Part shown: in pieces, positions 7,539 to 13,378 of the stretch
How the letters are laid out: each line of letters starts with the position of its first letter
How positions within the stretch are numbered: the stretch's first letter is position 1
DNA from: a virus
Length of the DNA: 20,493 nt
Direction: 5' to 3' (one strand)
Virus record (IMG/VR): IMGVR_UViG_3300010883_000662
Coordinates: 1 to 20,493 of that record
The notes under the pieces: generated by a model
Told to the model about the DNA's origin: nothing
Databases searched by the model: none
Seen by the model: only the letters and a program-made list of their open reading frames with translations
Made by a program: the position numbers and the translations under genes

Positions 7539-9653
7539 ATTAACCCTTTTGATATTCCTTTTGACACAATAGGTAAAAATGTAAATTCCTTTTGTAATAT
7601 GATGGGTTCTAAATATTTAAATGCTATAGATAATCCTAATGATAATCAAGATTGGGAAGACCTTGTAATACAATTAAGAGAATATTTAGAAGACCCACAA
7701 ATTAAAGAAGCATTCCCAAATATAGATACTAGTATTTTATATTCAGATAAAACTCTTAATGTTGATAATAAAAAGGCTAATCAATTGTATAGACTTATTT
7801 CAGGGAAAGGTAGCCCAACTCCTTTAGTAAAAGAAGATAAGAAAAATAAATTTGTCGTACCTAATAAACCCATGTATCGTATTTTTGAAATAGAAGATAT
7901 GAATGAAATTAATGGTTTTACTGGAGAGTATGTAGTACAGGAAAAGTATGACGGTCTTCGTGTACAGTTACACAAGTTTGATAATAAGGTTACGATTTAT
8001 TCTTATACCGGAAAAGACATTACTGATAAAATGGGTAAGGCTGTTGAAATATTAAAAAAGAGAGAATTTCCTAATTGTATTTTAGACGGTGAGGCAATCT
8101 TACATAAGGATAACGAACCTTTAATTAGAGCAGATACTTTAGCCCATATTAATAAAAAGGGTATAGAAAGTGAAGGTGAAATAAAAATATATATTTTTGA
8201 TATAATGTATTTTGAAGACGAATCTACTGTTAGTGAAAAATTAGAAGAAAGATTAAAAATATTAATGCAAAACTTTGCTGTCCAATCAGATGAATATTTA
8301 GTATTTCCTAATAAGTCAAATACGAGAGATGCAGACTCCTTAAAAGAAATTGAAGAATATGCTATGGAAATAATGAATAATCCTACAAGTGAAGGGGTTG
8401 TAATTAAAGATGCTAAGTCTTCCTATGTTATAGGGAAAAAGAAAAACCCTAAATGGATTAAATGGAAAAAATTTGTAGATCTAGATGTGGTAGTATTAGA
8501 AACTAAAGAGAATAAAGATGGTACTTTTAATTATAAAATGGGTATTGGACCTGTTGATGAAGATACGAAAAAGGTACAAGAATTAGAAAAAGAATACTAC
8601 ATGTTTGTAGGTAAAACAACTAATACTAAAATACAGGCAGAAGTTAGTGATATTATTCGTGTGAAAATAGATGAAGTGCAGGGTAATTCCAAAAAAGGCT
8701 ACAGTTTGTATAATGCTAATGTAGTGGAAAAACCAGAAACTACACAACCTGACAAATTAGTTACCTTGGAATTTTTAACAAAAGATGGTAAAAAAAGTTT
8801 ATCCGACTACACAGTAGAAGCATTAAAGAAATCATATACAGTTACTGATGGGGTGCATGGTTTGGCTAAGTTTGAAGGTGAATTAGATTTAGAAGGATTT
8901 ACATTTTACGGATTTACAGATAATAATTTAATGGCTAAAAATGCAGAATTAGATATAGATATTTGGAAGGATGAATTGAGGGTTGCTTATGGTAAAGATA
9001 ATGGAAGGTTCTTTACCTATATCCAACAAGTCTTAAGAGATGGTCCTGCCAATATAGAATCTTTAACTAAGAAGGTTACAGAACATGATAAAGATTTAAC
9101 TAATAGATTATTTGGTGGTAATAATTCACAAGATAAAATATTACAAAGGTTAAAAAAGGGTGGGGAAACCTATGGTATTATTTATGATAAAAGAAATAAA
9201 ATGTTTTCTTTTGATGATATAATTATTAATAAGGCCGAGAATAAACCAAAGGGTAAATTTGAAATATGGCATAGAGAAGATAAAACACTTAACTTTGTAA
9301 TTAAATATAAAGAAGGTGAAATGTCTTGGCATATTAAAGTAGATAATGAAGAAGAAATATACGACTTACTAGGGGAAGCAGGTAAATATCCTGCATCTGT
9401 TGATAAAAACCCCGATAAAGAAAAATTATTAGAAAGGGGAAGTTTAATTTTTGGTGCTAATCGAGATGGTTATCACGAATATATTTTAGATGGACCTGAA
9501 ACTAAAGGTAAAATACATTTTAGAGTTCTACCAGTTAAAGATAAAGAAATGTGGCTTGCATGGACTGGTTATGAAACCAAACCCGCACCTGAATCTAGTA
9601 ACAAAGGTTTATTAAATATAACTGATGATAAGTATTCAGACCTGCGGTGGTAA
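7539..9653 (+). CDS. ATP-dependent DNA ligase with long C-terminal extension
   Basis: This enzyme seals DNA nicks using ATP. Numbered from ATG 7599, motif I is E-K-Y-D-G (115-119, K116 the AMP-accepting lysine), motif III L-D-G-E (162-165), IIIa Y-I-F-D-I-M-Y-F (198-205), IV E-G-V-V-I-K (265-270) and V K-W-I-K-W-K (285-290). An OB-fold domain follows (about 293-380). The Arg usual in motif Ia is Tyr here (S-Y-T-G-K-D). The large N-terminal DNA-binding domain of cellular archaeal ligases is absent. About 300 further residues follow: a winged-helix-like part (470-540) and a region (552-660) resembling a degenerate LigD phosphoesterase domain. The coordinates use a proposed ATT start at 7539; the conservative start is ATG 7599 (684 aa). 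A ligase inside the head-gene block is unusual. Confidence 0.85.
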   Translation: MNPFDIPFDTIGKNVNSFCNMMGSKYLNAIDNPNDNQDWEDLVIQLREYLEDPQIKEAFPNIDTSILYSDKTLNVDNKKANQLYRLISGKGSPTPLVKEDKKNKFVVPNKPMYRIFEIEDMNEINGFTGEYVVQEKYDGLRVQLHKFDNKVTIYSYTGKDITDKMGKAVEILKKREFPNCILDGEAILHKDNEPLIRADTLAHINKKGIESEGEIKIYIFDIMYFEDESTVSEKLEERLKILMQNFAVQSDEYLVFPNKSNTRDADSLKEIEEYAMEIMNNPTSEGVVIKDAKSSYVIGKKKNPKWIKWKKFVDLDVVVLETKENKDGTFNYKMGIGPVDEDTKKVQELEKEYYMFVGKTTNTKIQAEVSDIIRVKIDEVQGNSKKGYSLYNANVVEKPETTQPDKLVTLEFLTKDGKKSLSDYTVEALKKSYTVTDGVHGLAKFEGELDLEGFTFYGFTDNNLMAKNAELDIDIWKDELRVAYGKDNGRFFTYIQQVLRDGPANIESLTKKVTEHDKDLTNRLFGGNNSQDKILQRLKKGGETYGIIYDKRNKMFSFDDIIINKAENKPKGKFEIWHREDKTLNFVIKYKEGEMSWHIKVDNEEEIYDLLGEAGKYPASVDKNPDKEKLLERGSLIFGANRDGYHEYILDGPETKGKIHFRVLPVKDKEMWLAWTGYETKPAPESSNKGLLNITDDKYSDLRW

Positions 9654-9654
9654 C

Positions 9655-9999
9655 ATGAATTGGGAAGATATACTCAAAGTAAAAGCATGTGGTCTATGTT
9701 ACGTTACTGCTTATACTTATATTATAGAGGAAAATATGAAAAATGGGAGAGATGATTTAATTCTCGTTCATGCAGATGTAACAGGAACAGGTGGCGGGAT
9801 AGAAGGAGTAGTGTACGGACATGCTTTTGTTTTAGATGGTAATACTGTTATTGATACTGAACAATTAAGAAAAGGCAATACATATAAATTTCCCTACGAC
9901 TTCTATAAAAGAATGGGTAATGTAACTAATGAGAAAAAATATACTTTTTTAGAAGCGGCTAAAAAGTCGATAGATGCAGGAACTTATGGTCCGTGGTAA
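9655..9999 (+). CDS. small Cys/His protein, possible cysteine peptidase-like, with WEDILK N-terminus
   Basis: The 114-aa protein starts at ATG 9655, one base after the ligase stop, with GGTGG just upstream. Residues 1-8 are M-N-W-E-D-I-L-K, the shared N-terminal peptide. The rest has the layout of small papain-like/NlpC-like folds: Cys12 and Cys15 at the start of a helix (C-G-L-C-Y-V-T-A-Y), then a Gly-rich loop, then G-H-A-F-V-L-D-G with His56, and Asp67 in V-I-D-T. A Cys15-His56-Asp67 triad is a reasonable reading. It could be a peptidase, amidase or transglutaminase-like enzyme acting on host envelope or capsid proteins, or an inactive relative. No exact family is recognised, so the enzymatic role is inference. 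Confidence 0.6.
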   Translation: MNWEDILKVKACGLCYVTAYTYIIEENMKNGRDDLILVHADVTGTGGGIEGVVYGHAFVLDGNTVIDTEQLRKGNTYKFPYDFYKRMGNVTNEKKYTFLEAAKKSIDAGTYGPW

Positions 10000-10020
10000 T
10001 AGACAACAGGAGGAATACAA

Positions 10021-10845
10021 ATGACATCACCCGACATACAAGCCTCATTAGAAAATGCTGATGAGATAGCAGAATTGACAGGGCGTAGTAAAGGTGATGT
10101 TATAGCAGATCTATTAGATGATGGTAAATTGAATAATTCTAACGCTATGAAGGAAAACACATCGGCTCTTGAAAAAGCCACCAGTGCAGCAAAGGCAACA
10201 CATAAACTGCTAATAGCAGTTATCCCCATATTGATTCTTTTAGCAACAAGTGGCTTAGAATTAGGTGGTGTTATTAATTTAACACCTGCTGGTGCTGAAG
10301 AACCATTTTGGGAAGATGAAGAACCTGAATATGAAATCTATTGGGGTTGTACTGATTACTATGCAATTAATTATGACGATTACGCAAATGAAGATGATGG
10401 TTCATGTTATTATGAGGAAGAAGAAATATATGGTTGTATGGATGATATGGCTATGAATTATAATTACGAAGCAACAATTGATGATGGTTCATGTGAGTAT
10501 GAAGAACCGGAAGAAAACTGTACTGGTTCTTTTTACAGTGCTTCAGTAGAATTAATTACATCCAATAATACAACAGATTTGAAAATCTATTGGGATGCTG
10601 ATTGGTCTTGCGAAGTAAAACAGTATATTGAAGTTGATGTTGTTATTAAATGGACTGGAAATCAAACTTATTATTATAATAACTTTGCAGGTTACAATAC
10701 AACAGGTCAAGAAATAGATAACAAGGTCTTTACTAAAATAAATATACCAAGTGGGAATTACGATGTATGTCTTTCTTTTTGGGTTGATATTGATGGTTGG
10801 AGAATGGACTCCGAATGGAATGAAACAAATATAACAATTGCGTGA
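10021..10845 (+). CDS. membrane-anchored surface protein with two Cys-bounded Asp-rich repeats
   Basis: The 274-aa protein starts at ATG 10021 after AGGAGG. Residues 1-61 are polar and helical, with no signal peptide. Residues 62-88 are strongly hydrophobic and form one membrane anchor, so the C-terminal two-thirds should lie outside the cytoplasm. An acidic linker leads to two 21-residue repeats (109-129 and 138-158) of the form G-C-x-D-x-x-A-x-N-Y ending D-D-G-S-C, a repeat widespread in secreted proteins of marine bacteria and archaea and possibly calcium-binding. The remaining 110 residues look beta-rich and carry about seven N-x-[ST] sequons (N166, N182, N183, N214, N226, N267, N270). 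This suggests a glycosylated surface domain for host adhesion, superinfection exclusion or virion display; capture from a host gene is plausible. Confidence 0.72.
   Translation: MTSPDIQASLENADEIAELTGRSKGDVIADLLDDGKLNNSNAMKENTSALEKATSAAKATHKLLIAVIPILILLATSGLELGGVINLTPAGAEEPFWEDEEPEYEIYWGCTDYYAINYDDYANEDDGSCYYEEEEIYGCMDDMAMNYNYEATIDDGSCEYEEPEENCTGSFYSASVELITSNNTTDLKIYWDADWSCEVKQYIEVDVVIKWTGNQTYYYNNFAGYNTTGQEIDNKVFTKINIPSGNYDVCLSFWVDIDGWRMDSEWNETNITIA
10393..10494 (+). repeat. DNA repeat units coding the ends of the Asp-rich Cys repeats
   Basis: An exact 15-bp unit, GATGATGGTTCATGT, occurs at 10393-10407 and again at 10480-10494, coding D-D-G-S-C at the end of each protein repeat. The flanking repeat sequence is diverged at DNA level, so the duplication is not recent, or the ends are under stronger constraint. 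Confidence 0.7.
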
Positions 10846-10850
10846 TAATT

Positions 10851-11207
10851 ATGTGGTTTGATATTATTAAAAAACCTGAAACAACAACATTTGTTGTAAA
10901 GGATTCTATTTGGAATGCAGCAGGTGGTGAAGGTATGGATGGTATTTTAGATTTAGAAAAAAAATTAAATAGAAAATTAACCTTTGATGATTTTGATGAT
11001 TCATCTGCTAATTGGCATACTGATAGATTAAATGACTTAAAAAATAAACACCCTGAAACTCATGAACTTTTAATGGATAGATTGGGTGGAATAGAAGGAA
11101 CTAAAAAATTGGCAAAGAAGTATCTTAATAGAACAGAAAAATTTCCTAGTAGGTATGCTAAAACTCCCGATAATGAAATAGAAGCAAAGCGAATTTTAAA
11201 TATATAG
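10851..11207 (+). CDS. unknown protein with WFDIIK N-terminus
   Basis: The 118-aa protein most likely starts at ATG 10851; an in-frame GTG at 10842 overlaps the previous stop, and the ribosome site is weak, so translation is probably coupled. It begins M-W-F-D-I-I-K-K-P, a variant of the peptide that opens three other proteins in this window. The remainder is soluble and mixed, with an acidic stretch (T-F-D-D-F-D-D), several helices and a basic C-terminal third. No enzyme motif, Cys cluster or membrane segment is visible, and no family is recognised. It sits between the surface protein and another tagged protein, so a shared destination with its neighbours is plausible. Confidence 0.65.
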   Translation: MWFDIIKKPETTTFVVKDSIWNAAGGEGMDGILDLEKKLNRKLTFDDFDDSSANWHTDRLNDLKNKHPETHELLMDRLGGIEGTKKLAKKYLNRTEKFPSRYAKTPDNEIEAKRILNI

Positions 11208-11218
11208 GGGAGATTAAA

Positions 11219-11950
11219 ATGAATTGGGAAGATATTCTAAAAATAAAAGTAACTCGTACAGAACATTGGGATACAAAGGATATAAAAGAAGCATATAAAA
11301 AAATATCTAATAAGACATCCTATGATTACGAGGATATTCCTAATTGGCAATTTAGAAAACTTGTAGAATACTTTCAGTTAGATATGCAAAAGGTTTATTT
11401 TAATAAATACGACGGTGCGAATGGTCAAGGGAAAAAGGGGTTAGTTTTATTAAATAATCTTAAACCTCACAAATCTAAAGTCATAATATATCTAGATGAT
11501 AAAGGCGAACATACTATGGAGTCATTTATAAAATACGAAACTAAAACAATGTCATTTATAACTAATGAATCCCATCTATTCAACGACTATTTGAACATTA
11601 GGTCGGCCAACGACCAGCGTTCAGGAGTATACTTTCAAGAAATACTTAGAAAGGATGATAAATGGAGATTCGATACAATGTTACATAATTTACTTAGCAA
11701 AGTTAGCGAGCCCGTTCATCATACTATAGGGGTAAAAACAGAACATTTCGACATACCAATTACAATAAAGGTGAATATTAGTACTTGGGAAAACCTTAGT
11801 GAATTAGAAGGATTACTTAACCAAGCCACAAACGAAGATACTAAAAAACTATTAAAAATTTGGTGGTTCTCTATTGATTGGTCTACTCAGAAAAGAATTA
11901 AGGCACAGCCTGAATTATACGCAAGATTTCAAAAGGAGATATTATCATGA
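11219..11950 (+). CDS. unknown protein with WEDILK N-terminus
   Basis: The 243-aa protein starts at ATG 11219 with AGGGGAGA a few bases upstream. It opens M-N-W-E-D-I-L-K, identical in its first eight residues to the product of 9655. The next 235 residues are a mixed alpha/beta soluble protein with many aromatic residues, a central K-V-I-I-Y-L-D-D strand-like segment, and a C-terminal W-W-F-S-I-D-W helix. No catalytic motif is obvious; scattered His and Asp residues do not form a known signature. It overlaps the next gene by 4 nt. Function is unknown; the shared N-terminus suggests delivery to the same complex or compartment as the other tagged proteins. Confidence 0.7.
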   Translation: MNWEDILKIKVTRTEHWDTKDIKEAYKKISNKTSYDYEDIPNWQFRKLVEYFQLDMQKVYFNKYDGANGQGKKGLVLLNNLKPHKSKVIIYLDDKGEHTMESFIKYETKTMSFITNESHLFNDYLNIRSANDQRSGVYFQEILRKDDKWRFDTMLHNLLSKVSEPVHHTIGVKTEHFDIPITIKVNISTWENLSELEGLLNQATNEDTKKLLKIWWFSIDWSTQKRIKAQPELYARFQKEILS

Positions 11951-12147
11951 CATACGAAATTAGATTAGGAAAAAAAGGTTTTGATGTTATAGATACCAAA
12001 ACAAATACAAAAATTAATGAAAAGCCACTATCTTCAAAATCTAAAGCAAGGGGATTAGTAAAAACTCTCACTGATAAAAAAAATGATAATAAAAAAACCC
12101 GTTCCGATTCAATGGCTATGAGAATTTTAGGTAGAAATTTAGATTAA
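11947..12147 (+). CDS. small basic protein of unknown function
   Basis: The 66-aa, lysine-rich protein is coupled to the preceding gene by an ATGA overlap and has AAGGAG about 10 nt before its ATG. Residues 1-25 suggest a small beta hairpin (Y-E-I-R-L-G then F-D-V-I-D-T). The rest is basic and helical, ending M-A-M-R-I-L-G-R-N-L-D. It resembles a small nucleic-acid-binding protein in charge only; no family is recognised. It is the last gene before the promoter that opens the capsid operon. Confidence 0.65.
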   Translation: MTYEIRLGKKGFDVIDTKTNTKINEKPLSSKSKARGLVKTLTDKKNDNKKTRSDSMAMRILGRNLD

Positions 12148-12156
12148 AAAAACAAA

Positions 12157-12168
12157 TTTCAATTGAAA
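12157..12168. repeat. 12-bp perfect palindrome in the gap before the capsid operon
   Basis: TTTCAATTGAAA reads the same on both strands. It lies 9 nt after the stop at 12147 and about 22 nt before the TATA box. It could be a repressor or activator site upstream of the promoter, or chance in AT-rich DNA. No T-run follows, so a simple terminator is not supported. Confidence 0.35.
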
Positions 12169-12180
12169 AATGATTAAAAA

Positions 12181-12222
12181 GGTAGTTATATTTATATAGT
12201 AATCTACCGAAGACCTGTATAA
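12181..12222 (+). promoter_or_regulatory. archaeal-type TATA promoter for a leaderless protease/capsid mRNA
   Basis: TTTATATA at 12191-12198 matches an archaeal TATA box, and the purine-rich stretch just before it (12168-12185) could be the BRE. Initiation about 25-27 nt downstream of the box centre falls on or next to ATG 12222, which lacks any Shine-Dalgarno sequence; a leaderless transcript is the simple reading. GGTAG (12181-12185) and CTACC (12204-12208) flank the box as inverted 5-bp arms and could be an operator. This is the only clear promoter-sized gap in the window. Confidence 0.6.
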
Positions 12223-13373
12223 TGCAGTTAGAGACCCCTATGTTTGGTAAGTCCATTTCTGATGGTGGAGAATTTGTAATTCTTAAATCTGAACAAGATT
12301 TAGTTATTGCTGGATATGCTTCAGTAGATGTAGTGGATAAACAAAATGATAAAATTACACTATCCGCAATTAAAGAAGCGGCTGGTAAATTTATGAAAGG
12401 TGATCGTTATAGAAATGTAATGATTACCCATTCTAATGTACAAGTAGGGGAAGTTATGAACCAATGGTCGGATTCCAATGGTAAAGTCCTTAAAACGGGC
12501 GTTGATGATACAGGATTTTTTGTAGTGATAAAATTAAGAAATGACATAGAGAAAGCAAAAGAAGTTGCGAGAGATATTCGTAGGGGAAATTTGCGCTCTT
12601 TCAGTATTGGAGGTCAGGCAATTAGTAAAACTAATCGCTATGATGCTGATGTTGGTAGTTACAAGGAAATTGATAAACTTGAATTGCATGAAATTACTAT
12701 TTGTGAAGAGGGTATAAACCCGGAAGCAAAATTTAATATTGTAAAGGAGGACAAAAAAATGACAGAAGAAATTGAAAAGGCTCTTGCAGAGTTTAACGAT
12801 GTTATGGGTGAACTTAAAGGACATCTTGATACCGTTAAGAAAGACGATGAAGGAATAGATGCTTCTCTTGAAGAAGAAGTTGAAATGATGGATGAAGAAT
12901 TAGAAGAAGGAGAAGAAGAGGACCTTGAATTGGGTGACTATTCAGCAGAAGATGTTGAAGAAGAACCTACACTCAAGACCGACGCTACTATTGATTATGA
13001 TACATTCATTGAGCAAAAGGGAGAAGAAGTTACTACTCTCGACTTGAGTGAGGAAAACCTTGCTAAAGCATATGCTCAATTTAAGGCTGAAAAAGAAGAG
13101 GCTCGTGCATACGATTTAATCAAAGCACAATTTGAGTCCCGTTGGAACACTGAATTAGAAGTAGAAGCGGATTCTATCGCAAAGTCTACATTTGATTCTC
13201 GTAGTGAAATTAGCGAACTAAAAACAGAACTTGCAGACCTACGCAAGTCTATGGAAACTGAAACAATTGCAAAGTCGGCTGACACAGTAAATGCGTCTAC
13301 CACTATTGAAGTTGATATTAGTAACATGACTTGGGCTGAAGCACATGAGTTCGCAAACAACATGAGGGTGTGA
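12222..13373 (+). CDS. prohead serine protease fused to scaffold domain
   Basis: The protease matures the HK97-type prohead by cleaving scaffold and capsid protein. The N-terminal 175 residues match the prohead protease family (S78/U35 type): I-A-G-Y-A-S-V-D with following D-x-x-x-D (29-43), catalytic His70 in M-I-T-H-S-N, Ser128 in L-R-S-F-S-I-G-G, and the closing L-x-E-I-T-I-C-x-E-G-x-N-P-x-A segment (154-169). The C-terminal 204 residues are very acidic, helical and coiled-coil-like, typical of scaffold or delta-domain proteins. The ATG at 12222 has no ribosome site and probably begins a leaderless mRNA. Residue 180 is a Met with its own strong ribosome site, so the scaffold may also be made alone. 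The major capsid gene follows after 5 bp. Confidence 0.9.
   Translation: MQLETPMFGKSISDGGEFVILKSEQDLVIAGYASVDVVDKQNDKITLSAIKEAAGKFMKGDRYRNVMITHSNVQVGEVMNQWSDSNGKVLKTGVDDTGFFVVIKLRNDIEKAKEVARDIRRGNLRSFSIGGQAISKTNRYDADVGSYKEIDKLELHEITICEEGINPEAKFNIVKEDKKMTEEIEKALAEFNDVMGELKGHLDTVKKDDEGIDASLEEEVEMMDEELEEGEEEDLELGDYSAEDVEEEPTLKTDATIDYDTFIEQKGEEVTTLDLSEENLAKAYAQFKAEKEEARAYDLIKAQFESRWNTELEVEADSIAKSTFDSRSEISELKTELADLRKSMETETIAKSADTVNASTTIEVDISNMTWAEAHEFANNMRV
12743..12750 (+). promoter_or_regulatory. internal ribosome binding site for the scaffold
   Basis: AAAGGAGG lies inside the protease gene, 8 nt before an in-frame ATG at 12759. It is among the strongest Shine-Dalgarno matches in the window, and it sits exactly at the protease/scaffold boundary, which argues for use rather than coincidence. 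Confidence 0.65.
12759..13373 (+). CDS. internally initiated scaffold protein (204 aa)
   Basis: This is the proposed separate product from the in-frame internal ATG at 12759 of the protease gene. It would be the C-terminal 204 residues alone: a Glu/Asp-rich helical protein with an extreme acidic run near its residues 35-60 and likely coiled coils in its second half. An independent scaffold made from the 3' end of the protease gene is known from lambda (C/Nu3), and it supplies many scaffold copies per protease. Codons such as CGT for Arg and CTC/CTT for Leu are more frequent here than in the protease half, in line with higher expression. The internal start is inferred from the ribosome site and boundary position. 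Confidence 0.6.
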   Translation: MTEEIEKALAEFNDVMGELKGHLDTVKKDDEGIDASLEEEVEMMDEELEEGEEEDLELGDYSAEDVEEEPTLKTDATIDYDTFIEQKGEEVTTLDLSEENLAKAYAQFKAEKEEARAYDLIKAQFESRWNTELEVEADSIAKSTFDSRSEISELKTELADLRKSMETETIAKSADTVNASTTIEVDISNMTWAEAHEFANNMRV

Positions 13374-13378
13374 ATTAA

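Noticed and set aside
7650-7690. Internal D-W-E-D-L near the ligase N-terminus as another tag copy
   Set aside because: It is internal, not N-terminal, and the I-L-K part is missing.
10021-10150. N-terminal helix of the membrane protein as a ParB/HTH-like DNA-binding domain
   Set aside because: A short stretch (about residues 15-35) looks HTH-like, but there is no complete motif and the downstream membrane anchor makes this unlikely.
12148-12180. Transcription terminator between the accessory block and the promoter
   Set aside because: A 12-bp palindrome is present, but no following T-run or G+C-rich stem is seen, so termination is not supported.
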